Position numbers and translations under genes: made by a program. A stretch of DNA of 64,000 bases from Brachyspira sp. G79 (GTDB taxonomy: Bacteria > Spirochaetota > Brachyspiria > Brachyspirales > Brachyspiraceae), in the NCBI RefSeq assembly GCF_002379365.1, contig NZ_JQIU01000007.1, positions 223,679 through 287,678 of the forward strand, read 5' to 3'. The notes under the pieces were generated by a model. The model did no database searches and was not told the DNA's origin. It was given only the letters and a program-made list of their open reading frames with translations. Every line of letters starts with the position of its first letter. Within the stretch, counting starts at the first letter, position 1. Positions 16,441-25,076 of the stretch are shown in pieces.

Positions 16441-19400
16441 ATGGAAAAAATTATAGTATTTTTTGCCAAAAAAACTATGCTTGTAAATATAATAGTATTA
16501 GCTATATTATTCGTTGGAGGTTATTACTATTTTAACTTACAAAAAGAATCAATACCTTCAACTGATTTAGACAAAATGCTTGTGGCTGTAACATACCCCG
16601 GAGCTACTCCTCTTGATGTAGAGCAGAACGCTGTTATACCTATAGAAGAAGAACTTCAGGCTATAGCTGGTATAGATGAATATGAAACTACAATTATTGA
16701 AAATGTTGCTATAATATTAGTAACATTAGATGAAACTCTTCCAGACAGACAGCCTGTTAAAGATGAAATATTCAGACAAATGCAGAACGTTCCAGACTTG
16801 TCAGAAGATGTTGAAGAGGTTACAACTTATGACTTAAACCCTAATAAAATGTCTATATATACATTAGCTGTACACTTTAAAGAGGGTATGGAAGGTGATG
16901 AGAGAGAATTATTTGATGTAAGCCAGTGGCTTGAAAATGAGCTTGTAAGGCTTGAAGGTGTAGGCGAAATAAGAATAGACGGAAGAACTGACCCTGAAAT
17001 TAAAGTTTATGTAGACCCAATAAAAATGAGGCAGAACTATATAGCTTTAAGTGATGTTGTAAATGCTCTTAGTGTAAGAAATGTAAGAGCTACAGGCGGT
17101 GATATGGAATCTGGAGGAAAAGAACAAACTGTTGTAACTTACGGAGAGTTCCAAAATCCATTAGAAGCAAGCAATGCTGTTATACGTTCTACTTTTAATG
17201 GTCAAAGAGTAAGAGTTAGTGATATAGGACATGTTGAAGAAGGATTTGAAGATAAAACCGTTTATATGAGAGTAAACAAATCTCCTGGTTATTCTTTATC
17301 AGTAGTAAAAAATGAAAATGCGGACATTCTTAAAACTATTAATGTGGTAAACCAATACTTAAAAGATAATGCTGACTTAATACCAGATAATATTCAGGTA
17401 TCTGTTATGGGAGATAATTCAAGAACTATAAAATCTCTTTTAAGTATTGTAACTTCAAACCTTATTCAAGGATTTATAATCATATTTATAACATTAATAA
17501 TATTCTTAGACTTTAAAAGTGCTATGTTTACAAGTTTGGGTATGATTATTACTATGTTTTCTTGTTTTATATATATGCAAATAGCAGGAATAACATTTAA
17601 TACTATGTCATTAGCAGCTATTATTACCGTACTTGGTATGATAGTAGATAACTCAATAGTAGTATCAGAAAATATATTCAACTTCAAACAGGCTGGATAT
17701 AAAGGACTTGAAGCAACAAGGCTTGCTGTAAGCGATGTTGTTATGCCTATGGTAGCTTCTACTCTTACAACAGTTGCAGCATTCTTCCCTATGCTTACAA
17801 TAAGCGGTATGATGGGTAAAATATTAAATCTTTTCCCTAAAATAGTTATATTTACTCTTGTTGTAAGTATGCTTCAGGCTACTTTGCTTTTGCCTAATCA
17901 ATTGCAGGACAAAGAAGATAAATATAAATCATATAAGCCTAAAAAGAAAAGTAAATTTAAAAACCCTCTCGATTTTGACAAAGATGCACTATTTGATAAA
18001 ATGAAAATACCTTTTGGTGTAGCATTAGAAAAATTAATTCATATAAGATATATTGTAATAGGTTTCTTTGTTGCCCTTCTTATAGCTTCAATATTTTTGG
18101 CACAAAGTAGTTTCAAAAATTTTGTACTTATATACGACACAAGTGCTGATACTATAGTTATCAATATAGAAATGCCTACTGGTACTACTAAAGAAGTTAC
18201 AACAAAAGAGATTGCAAAAATAGAAGATGCTGTTTTAAATGTAGTAAAACCAGAAGAGCTTGTTGCTTTATATTCACTTGTAGGAAAACAGGTTGACCAA
18301 GAGGTTGTTTCCGAAGAAAAAGGAAGTTTGGCTGGTATTATGGTTTATTTAGTACCTGCTGCTGAAAGAAACAGAACTGCTGATGAGCTTGTTGCTTTAA
18401 TTAACGATGAAATAGATAAAACTGATATAAGACAGACTGTCCCTATATTTAGTATGAATACAAAAGGAAGTATTGACCCAGGAGATCCTGTAGATATAAA
18501 AATAGTAGGAAACGATACTGAGCTTGCTAAAAAAGCTAAAGAAGATATAAAAGCATTTTTAGCTACTGTTCCTGGAGTTATTAACATTGATGATGATGAC
18601 AAAGTCGGTAAAGAAGAATTAAGAATTATGCTTGATTATGATAAAATAGCAGAACTTGGCGTTAATGTAGCTACTGTAGCTAATGAAGCTAGAACTGCCT
18701 ATTATGGTACCGAAGCTACTTACATACAGGAGCTTGAAAATAAATTAAACTTCAGAGTAGTATTTGATGACAAATATACTTATGATACACAATATCTTAC
18801 TAATCTTCTAATACCTAACACAAGCGGAAGACTTCTTTATCTTCATAATTTAGCAACTATAGAACCCGCAGACGGTCTTGCAACATTAATGCACTATAAT
18901 GGACAGAGAACAATAACTATTACAGCTGATATTGAATATGGACAAAATACATCTCAGCAGGTTATGAATGCTGTTAGAGAAAAATATAAAGACTTCTCAA
19001 AACAATACAGAGGATTAAAGCTAGAGTTCGGTGGTGAAGCTAAAGAAACTGTTAAAGCGTTAAAACAGTTAGCTTTCAGTTTTGCTATGGCATTTATATT
19101 CGTATATATTGTATTGCTTTTACAGTTAAACAGGTTTATACAGCCTATTATGATAATGATAATTATTCCATTTGGTTTAATTGGGGTATTATTAGGTTTT
19201 GCTATACACAGAATGCCTTTATCATTTATGGGCGTAGTAGGTATTATTGGTTTGGCGGGTGTTGTAGTAAACAATGGTATTATACTTGTTGACCTCATTA
19301 ACAAAATCATAGATGAAGGGGTAGAAGGAGGTAAAAAAGGGGTTGCCAAAGCTATTGTTGATGGTACTAAACAGCGTCTTCGTCCTGTATTTTTAACTAC

Positions 19401-19635
19401 AGTTACTACTGTTGTAGGGCTTTTACCTACTGTATATGGTATAGGCGGCAGAGCCGACATTATTATTCCTATAGTTATGGCATTAGCTTATGGGCTTTTA
19501 TTTGCTTCACTTCTTACACTCATATTCTTACCTTGTATGTTTATGATTATGTTCGACTTGAAATTAATAAAAATTCCTCCTACTAAAAATCCTTCAGATG
19601 AGATTACCACTACTATAACAACTACGGCAAATTAA
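16441..19635 (+). CDS. RND-family efflux transporter (inner membrane pump)
   Basis: 1064 residues, full family length, with the two-fold RND repeat: a first membrane helix (VNIIVLAILFVGGYYYF), a large periplasmic loop, a helix bundle, a second loop and a second bundle. The proton-relay Asp is in GMIVDNSIVVSENI (helix 4), where one of the two Asp seen in AcrB is Asn, as in many RND proteins. Helix 10 has GLAGVVVNNGIILVDLIN. AGGAG lies 12 nt upstream. It is co-directional with tetR and tolC, but no membrane fusion (adaptor) gene is present in the cluster. The substrate is unknown. Confidence 0.93.
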   Translation: MEKIIVFFAKKTMLVNIIVLAILFVGGYYYFNLQKESIPSTDLDKMLVAVTYPGATPLDVEQNAVIPIEEELQAIAGIDEYETTIIENVAIILVTLDETLPDRQPVKDEIFRQMQNVPDLSEDVEEVTTYDLNPNKMSIYTLAVHFKEGMEGDERELFDVSQWLENELVRLEGVGEIRIDGRTDPEIKVYVDPIKMRQNYIALSDVVNALSVRNVRATGGDMESGGKEQTVVTYGEFQNPLEASNAVIRSTFNGQRVRVSDIGHVEEGFEDKTVYMRVNKSPGYSLSVVKNENADILKTINVVNQYLKDNADLIPDNIQVSVMGDNSRTIKSLLSIVTSNLIQGFIIIFITLIIFLDFKSAMFTSLGMIITMFSCFIYMQIAGITFNTMSLAAIITVLGMIVDNSIVVSENIFNFKQAGYKGLEATRLAVSDVVMPMVASTLTTVAAFFPMLTISGMMGKILNLFPKIVIFTLVVSMLQATLLLPNQLQDKEDKYKSYKPKKKSKFKNPLDFDKDALFDKMKIPFGVALEKLIHIRYIVIGFFVALLIASIFLAQSSFKNFVLIYDTSADTIVINIEMPTGTTKEVTTKEIAKIEDAVLNVVKPEELVALYSLVGKQVDQEVVSEEKGSLAGIMVYLVPAAERNRTADELVALINDEIDKTDIRQTVPIFSMNTKGSIDPGDPVDIKIVGNDTELAKKAKEDIKAFLATVPGVINIDDDDKVGKEELRIMLDYDKIAELGVNVATVANEARTAYYGTEATYIQELENKLNFRVVFDDKYTYDTQYLTNLLIPNTSGRLLYLHNLATIEPADGLATLMHYNGQRTITITADIEYGQNTSQQVMNAVREKYKDFSKQYRGLKLEFGGEAKETVKALKQLAFSFAMAFIFVYIVLLLQLNRFIQPIMIMIIIPFGLIGVLLGFAIHRMPLSFMGVVGIIGLAGVVVNNGIILVDLINKIIDEGVEGGKKGVAKAIVDGTKQRLRPVFLTTVTTVVGLLPTVYGIGGRADIIIPIVMALAYGLLFASLLTLIFLPCMFMIMFDLKLIKIPPTKNPSDEITTTITTTAN

Positions 19636-19664
19636 TTTAATTCTTATAAAAAATAATTATTAAT

Positions 19665-19698
19665 TAATCCCTGATATTTTAATAAATATCAGGGATTA
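19665..19698 (+). terminator. Terminator after the RND gene
   Basis: TAATCCCTGATATTT (19665-19679) pairs with AAATATCAGGGATTA (19684-19698), 15 bp and a 4-nt loop, 30 nt after the stop; followed by TAATTTTC. Confidence 0.75.
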
Positions 19699-19826
19699 TA
19701 ATTTTCATATAAAGTTTAATTATTATTTATTTATGATAGTTGACAATTTTTCTATTTATAAATATTATTATTAACAAAAAATTAATATACTTTGAAGCTG
19801 ATTAAATGAAGGAGCTCAATAAAATT

Positions 19827-20288
19827 ATGGCTAAGACTATTAAATGCAAATCTTGTAAAACTGTAAATGATAAATATGCAAAACAATGCCGTTCATGCGG
19901 TACATTACTTTATCCTGAAATATCATATAAAAATGCAGCAATAGTTACAATTGTGTTAGACATTTTTTTTACTTTTGTATATCTTTTTGGAATATATCTT
20001 TTTATTGTTAATGCCAATAATAATGAAATACCTAAATATATTACTATACTTCCAGCCCCAAATACACTGCCTTATTTTTTAATAATAGTTCTATTTTTAG
20101 TATTTGCTGTTACTAAGATACTTTATATATTAAATGTATTTGTATTAAAAAAAGATATCATATTTACTATAAGACGATTTAGTATGTTTATTGAAGCGGT
20201 TATAATGTTTCCTATTCAAACGATACTGGCATTATATTTTTATGAGCCTGCTACAAATCAGGATAAAATAGTAAAAAAAATGGATTAA
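19827..20288 (+). CDS. Zinc-ribbon membrane protein, unknown function
   Basis: 153 residues from the ATG at 19827, chosen because AAGGAG sits just upstream and because the upstream in-frame ATG at 19806 has none. Residues 5-25 form a zinc ribbon, CKSC then CRSC 11 residues apart; about three membrane helices follow. Zinc-ribbon plus membrane proteins of this kind are common in bacteria and uncharacterised. The stop is 4 nt before panC, so the two are probably cotranscribed, though a functional link is not evident. Confidence 0.7.
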   Translation: MAKTIKCKSCKTVNDKYAKQCRSCGTLLYPEISYKNAAIVTIVLDIFFTFVYLFGIYLFIVNANNNEIPKYITILPAPNTLPYFLIIVLFLVFAVTKILYILNVFVLKKDIIFTIRRFSMFIEAVIMFPIQTILALYFYEPATNQDKIVKKMD

Positions 20289-20292
20289 ACTT

Positions 20293-21135
20293 ATGCCTTT
20301 AAATATATTAAAAAGCATAAAAAGTGCTTATAAATTTATCAATGAAAATAAAAACTCTTCTTCCATTTCTTCAATTGCATTAATACCGACTATGGGAGCT
20401 TTGCATGAAGGGCATGTTTCATTAATAAAAAAAGCGAAAAAAGAATGTGATGTAGTAATAGTAAGTATATTTATTAATCCGCTTCAGTTTACAAAAGTAG
20501 AAGATATAGAAAAATATCCAGAAGATATAAATAAAGATAAGCAAACTTTAGAAGAATTAGAAGTTAATGCACTATTTTTGCCGTCAGTAGAAGAAATGAT
20601 ACCTGATAATTATAGCACATATATAAATATGGATAATATATCTTCAATAAAAAGACCGCTATATTATAAAGGAGCAGTTACAATAACAGCCAAACTTTTT
20701 AATATATTCTATCCCACACATGCTTATTTTATAGAGCATGATTATCAAAAAATATTTTTAATAAAAAAAATGATAAAAGATTTTGGATATAATATATCAG
20801 TAAAAACTATACCTATAGTAAGAAATGAAAACATGCTCGCTTTAAGCAGTTTAAATAGCCTATTAAGTGAAAGAGAAAAAGAAGAAGCATCAGTAATATA
20901 CAAATTATTAAAAGAAGCAAGAGAAGAGTTTAAAAAAGCAAGTACAAAATCATCTTACTTAATGGATATAATAAAAAATAATCTACGTTCTCATAAAATG
21001 TTAAAATTAGAATATATTGATATTGTTGATAAAGATACTTTAACTAGCGTAGAAACTGCCGCAAAAAACTCTATTATATTAATATCCTGCTACTGCGGAT
21101 CTACTAGATTATTAGATAATATGCCTTTGAAATAA
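20293..21135 (+). CDS. panC: PanC-like (pantothenate synthetase homologue), active site altered
   Basis: 280 residues with the PanC fold: TMGALHEGHVSLI at the ATP-binding HIGH-like site and VVIVSIFINPLQF after it are intact. Further on, conserved catalytic positions differ: the FGEKDYQQ motif reads FIEHDYQK (Lys to His and the second Gln to Lys), the SSRN motif reads SSLN (Arg to Leu), and the pantoate region RPGHFxGV reads RPLYYKGAV. The family enzyme condenses pantoate with beta-alanine using ATP to make pantothenate. With these changes the protein could be inactive, weakly active or act on another substrate. No panB or panD is nearby. Confidence 0.8.
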   Translation: MPLNILKSIKSAYKFINENKNSSSISSIALIPTMGALHEGHVSLIKKAKKECDVVIVSIFINPLQFTKVEDIEKYPEDINKDKQTLEELEVNALFLPSVEEMIPDNYSTYINMDNISSIKRPLYYKGAVTITAKLFNIFYPTHAYFIEHDYQKIFLIKKMIKDFGYNISVKTIPIVRNENMLALSSLNSLLSEREKEEASVIYKLLKEAREEFKKASTKSSYLMDIIKNNLRSHKMLKLEYIDIVDKDTLTSVETAAKNSIILISCYCGSTRLLDNMPLK

Positions 21136-21303
21136 TATTATATAGTTTCATATTTTACATCTATAATAATTATAGTAAAATAAAAAGTAGAAAATAAATA
21201 CAAAATACCAACTGACAATTCAAAAAAATATTATATTATATTTTTTTACTTCCGAATACTAAAAAAGATTATTACTACAAAATAATTATGAGGTGTATTA
21301 TTT

Positions 21304-21798
21304 ATGTTTAAAATTATTATTCAGAGAGAAAAAGAATATCAAAATGTTTCTAAACCTAAGTCCGATAAAAAACCTGAAGGTTCTACCGTTGGAATTTTGT
21401 ATATATTAGATGAAAAATGCAACAATATTTTCAACTGTTTTACTTTAGAAAATATAGGTCCTTCCACCGATGAAAAAGAAAAAGATAGAAGAATTATTGC
21501 TAGAAATTATAAATTAGAATGGACTGTTACATCGCTTAATGGTGTTGTACCAAAAGAATATAATAATAAAGCACTTCTTATCACATGCGATGATGTACTT
21601 CCTTCTTTTAGGAATAGAAGAATATTAATACATGTAGGAAATTATCCTCAAGATACTTTAGGGTGTATACTTCTCGGGGCTGTAAATAATGATAATGGAA
21701 CAATAGAACAGAGTGTCAAGGCAGTAACAGAATTTTATAATATAATAAATAAATATGGAGCAGAAAATTTTGTTATTGCTATAAATGAGATAAAATAA
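21304..21798 (+). CDS. DUF5675-like protein
   Basis: 164 residues, no signal peptide or membrane segment; GAGGTG 8 nt before the ATG. The central FTLENIGPS, ARNYKLEWTVTSLNG, ILIHVGNYPQDTLGCILLG and the following Asn/Gly segment match the DUF5675 pattern, in which His and Cys of HVGNYP..TLGC are invariant. The His/Cys arrangement recalls L,D-transpeptidase-like catalytic sites, but the role is not known. The gene stands alone between panC and a bidirectional terminator. Confidence 0.6.
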   Translation: MFKIIIQREKEYQNVSKPKSDKKPEGSTVGILYILDEKCNNIFNCFTLENIGPSTDEKEKDRRIIARNYKLEWTVTSLNGVVPKEYNNKALLITCDDVLPSFRNRRILIHVGNYPQDTLGCILLGAVNNDNGTIEQSVKAVTEFYNIINKYGAENFVIAINEIK

Positions 21799-21936
21799 TA
21801 ACTTGCTGAAAAACAAATAAATATTTATACTATAGTATTTTTATAAAGAGTGAGCTATTTTTTTAATTAGTAAAAAATAATACATACTTATATTTTAATT
21901 AAAAGAATATAAGTAGTTTAAAAACAAGTATATTAT

Positions 21937-21962
21937 AAAAGCTGGGATTCCCAGCTTTTTAT
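21937..21962. terminator. Bidirectional terminator
   Basis: AAAAGCTGGGATTCCCAGCTTTTT, a perfect inverted repeat with A and T tails, between the convergent DUF5675-like gene and the nucleoside operon. Confidence 0.85.
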
Positions 21963-21990
21963 TAAATCTTTTACACATTATTAAATATTC

Positions 21991-22944
21991 TTACCTAGCC
22001 CCTTTATCATAAGGAACTCCTGATGCTTTTGGTGCCTGTGAATTTTTAGAAGTAAATGCAAGCACTATTATAGTTGTTATATAAGGTATCATTTTATATA
22101 TATTATTCGATATAGGAAGATTTGCAAGTATAGGTATTCCAGAATAAGCAGAAGCTAAAGTTTTCATAAGTCCAAAGAAAAATGCAGCATATAATATCTT
22201 CATAGGTTTCCATTGTCCAAATATTAATACTGCCAAAGCCAAGAAACCATATCCTGCTACAGTGGCATTAAAGTTTGTAGAAGTAGGTATAACAAATACT
22301 AATCCTCCTAAACCACCCAAAGCTCCTGATATGGCAACACCTATATAACGCATTTTATAAACATTAATACCTACAGAATCTGCTGCCTGAGGATGCTCTC
22401 CGCAGCTTCTTAGTCTAAGACCAAATCTAGTTTTATAAAGCAAAAACCAAGATAATGCCAATATTATAAAACCTATATATGTTGTTATATATGTATTTTT
22501 AAAAAATAATCCACCTATTATAGGAATGCTTCCAAGTATAGGTACAGACTCTATTCTAAAATTATTAACAAAACTTATCTGCTGAACTGTTTGAATAGCT
22601 CTTGTTACATATATAGCAAAAGCAGGAGCAAATATATTTAAAGCAGTACCGCTTATAACTTGGTCGGCACTCATACTAATAGCAGCATATGCATGAAGAA
22701 GAGAAAATATTATACCAGCTAAAGCAGATATAATCATAGCAAGAAATAATGTAATAGCAGGAGGAAAATTAGCCCCTAATCTGCTTATAAAAAATATACC
22801 CGCAAAAGCTCCTATTATCATTATTCCTTCAAGAGCAATATTAACAACACCGCTTCTCTCAGAAAACATCCCCCCCAAAGCTACAAGTAAAAGCGGAATA
22901 GAAAAAAACATTGTCTGCTGAACTAAAAAATAAATTGTATCCAT
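21991..22944 (-). CDS. Nucleoside ABC transporter, permease 2
   Basis: 317 residues, about eight membrane helices, with the BPD_transp_2 pattern MFSERSGVVNIALEGIMIIG at the N-terminus. This is the inner-membrane half-channel of the BMP-type (NupQ/YufQ-like) nucleoside importer. GGAG lies 8 nt upstream. It is the last gene of the operon, with permease 1 ending 36 nt before it. Confidence 0.92.
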   Translation of the reverse strand: MDTIYFLVQQTMFFSIPLLLVALGGMFSERSGVVNIALEGIMIIGAFAGIFFISRLGANFPPAITLFLAMIISALAGIIFSLLHAYAAISMSADQVISGTALNIFAPAFAIYVTRAIQTVQQISFVNNFRIESVPILGSIPIIGGLFFKNTYITTYIGFIILALSWFLLYKTRFGLRLRSCGEHPQAADSVGINVYKMRYIGVAISGALGGLGGLVFVIPTSTNFNATVAGYGFLALAVLIFGQWKPMKILYAAFFFGLMKTLASAYSGIPILANLPISNNIYKMIPYITTIIVLAFTSKNSQAPKASGVPYDKGAR

Positions 22945-22980
22945 TGAAAATCTCCTTTTATCTAAAGTAGCTTTAAATAT

Positions 22981-24093
22981 TTACTCATTAGCATTTTTCT
23001 CTTTTTTATTTAGCTTTTTAGATATAAACCCAACAATGGATTTAAAAAGCAAAGCAAAAGCACTAAAATATATAATAGAAGCAATAATCATCTCTATAAT
23101 CTCTGGGGTAAAATTATATATCTGCATATAAAATCCTCCCACAGTAATATGAGCAATAAAAATCCCCGCTATTAATATACCTATAGGGTGAGAAAGTCCA
23201 AGCAAAGCAATAGGTATACCCATAAATCCTTCTTCAGCAAGTACATCAATAACCTCTATATGCTTACCTACACCAGAAAGATATAAAAGTCCTCCTCCTA
23301 ATCCTGCCAAAGCACCAGCTATAACCATAGAAAGAATTATATTTCTTTTTTCGTTAATACCAGCATATTTACTGGCATCTTTATTAAATCCGCATGCTTT
23401 AAGCTCAAAACCAAATGTAGTTTTTGAAAGTATTATATATACTATTATTACAACTATCACAGCAATGAAAAAACCACCATTAGCACTTGAACCTTTAAAT
23501 ATCACATTAAGTCCCATAGTAGGCATTGTTGCAGAAGGCGGAATATTCTGAGACTGATTTTTAAGCATATCATAAACTGTAAGTGTAACAAGGTAATTAA
23601 CCAAATACATACCAATATAATTCATCATAATGCTTGAAATAACTTCATTAACATTGAAATGAGCTTTCAAAAAACCGGGTAAATAAGCCCAAAGCCCTCC
23701 AGCTATAAAAGAAACAAGCAAAGCAATAACCCAATGTAAAGCAGGAGGAATAAATGTACATTTAATAGCAACAAGTACCGCAGCATAAGCACCAACTATA
23801 AATTGACCAGGAGCTCCTATATTAAAAAGACCATTTTTAAAAGCAAATCCTACAGAAAGTCCTGTGAGTATTAAAGGTGTAGCAGTATATATAACTTGCC
23901 CCATTCCTCTGCTTCCTCCAGAAAAACCACCCGAAAGTATTGTCATAAAGGCTGGAAAAGCATCATAAACATTACTTACTAAAAGTATTATAAGCCCCAG
24001 AAGCAACCCTATAATAATAGCAAGAAAAGAAGAGAATATATTAATAAATCCTTCTTTCTCCAAAATACTAGCCAATTTGTTTTTGAAATCCAT
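22981..24093 (-). CDS. Nucleoside ABC transporter, permease 1
   Basis: 370 residues of BPD_transp_2 type, with the signature FAFKNGLFNIGAPGQFIVGA and a C-terminal glycine-rich helix (AGALAGLGGGLLYLSGVG). It is the NupP/YufP-like partner of the next permease. AAAAGGAG precedes the ATG. In this operon it is separated from its ATPase gene by an Rpn-type gene. Confidence 0.92.
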   Translation of the reverse strand: MDFKNKLASILEKEGFINIFSSFLAIIIGLLLGLIILLVSNVYDAFPAFMTILSGGFSGGSRGMGQVIYTATPLILTGLSVGFAFKNGLFNIGAPGQFIVGAYAAVLVAIKCTFIPPALHWVIALLVSFIAGGLWAYLPGFLKAHFNVNEVISSIMMNYIGMYLVNYLVTLTVYDMLKNQSQNIPPSATMPTMGLNVIFKGSSANGGFFIAVIVVIIVYIILSKTTFGFELKACGFNKDASKYAGINEKRNIILSMVIAGALAGLGGGLLYLSGVGKHIEVIDVLAEEGFMGIPIALLGLSHPIGILIAGIFIAHITVGGFYMQIYNFTPEIIEMIIASIIYFSAFALLFKSIVGFISKKLNKKEKNANE

Positions 24094-24133
24094 TAAGTAC
24101 TCCTTTTATAACAATACATTATTAATATTTATG

Positions 24134-24191
24134 AAACTTGTTCGTTAATAAGCTTATGGCATTCTAACGAATGTCAGGAACTCACAAGTTT
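24134..24191. repeat. Nested inverted repeat at the end of the Rpn gene
   Basis: AAACTTGT (24134-24141) pairs with ACAAGTTT (24184-24191) and TTCGTTA (24141-24147) with TAACGAA (24165-24171). It spans the Rpn stop codon and may be a terminator-like fold or an insertion scar. Confidence 0.4.
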
Positions 24192-25042
24192 TTTACTTCT
24201 TCTATACTCAAGCCTGTTAATTCGCTAATAAGATTAATATCCATATTTTTATTTTTCATATTGATAGCCAATGAATATTTTTCCTTTTCTATACCCTCTT
24301 TTATACCTTCCTCTCTTTCTCTTTTAAGCATTATAGTCTGTCCGTATAAAAAAGCATCTCTGGCATTATAAACTTCCATCTCTTCTTTACTTGATATAAA
24401 TCTCTCATATTTATCTATTACTTTAGGCATAATACTATTAACCTCCTTCAATTTATCTTTTACTTCTTCCAAATCTTTTACAGTAAAAAACTCTATCCAA
24501 GATAATATTTTATTTTTCTTAATATCATCTGTATTTGAATTATATAATATTTTTATAAATCTTGGTATTTCTATAATATGCATTTGAATAATATCCAATG
24601 ACACATTATGATTTTGAGTATCTATAAACTTAAAACATCTATGAGCTTTACCTTCATCATAAAAATCCATATTAAAATTTACAAAATTAATGCTTATAAC
24701 CTGACTAATAATATCATAAGATTCATTCTCATTAAGTTCGCTTACTATATTTTTTGCTATATAATAATATATTCTCTTTACAAAATCTATATTTCCAGAA
24801 AGCTGTATCTCTATAATAATTTTTTTATTATCTTTAGTAATTGCTTTGACATCTAAAACAGACTCTTTAAGATTAATATTTTCAGGCAGATTATGAGGAT
24901 TGATTATTTCTAAATTATAAACTTCTTCAAACCCTGAATCTCTAAGTACACAATTAACTATATTTTCAAGTATGTCTTCATTACCAACAGAACCTAAAAG
25001 ATAACGTACGAAATAATCATTCATTCTATTTATGCTTCTCAT
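24182..25042 (-). CDS. Rpn/PD-(D/E)XK nuclease family protein (transposase-like)
   Basis: 286 residues. The core NLKESVLDVKAITKDNKKII followed by IEIQLS gives the Asp...Glu-x-Gln motif of the PD-(D/E)XK superfamily used by Rpn recombination-promoting nucleases (PF12784-type). The tail has the usual REREEGIKEGIEKEKY helix and ends LTGLSIEEVKNL. Rpn proteins cut DNA and are often found in multi-copy, mobile-looking families. It sits between the ATPase and permease genes of a nucleoside transporter and has no role there that I can see. No clear ribosome binding site. It looks like a late arrival in the operon. Confidence 0.82.
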   Translation of the reverse strand: MRSINRMNDYFVRYLLGSVGNEDILENIVNCVLRDSGFEEVYNLEIINPHNLPENINLKESVLDVKAITKDNKKIIIEIQLSGNIDFVKRIYYYIAKNIVSELNENESYDIISQVISINFVNFNMDFYDEGKAHRCFKFIDTQNHNVSLDIIQMHIIEIPRFIKILYNSNTDDIKKNKILSWIEFFTVKDLEEVKDKLKEVNSIMPKVIDKYERFISSKEEMEVYNARDAFLYGQTIMLKREREEGIKEGIEKEKYSLAINMKNKNMDINLISELTGLSIEEVKNL

Positions 25043-25076
25043 AAAAAATAAACCAAAAATAATATAAAATTAAATA

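Noticed and set aside
18954-19460. Minus-strand open frame inside the RND gene
   Set aside because: It is a codon-bias shadow of the second membrane domain of the pump.
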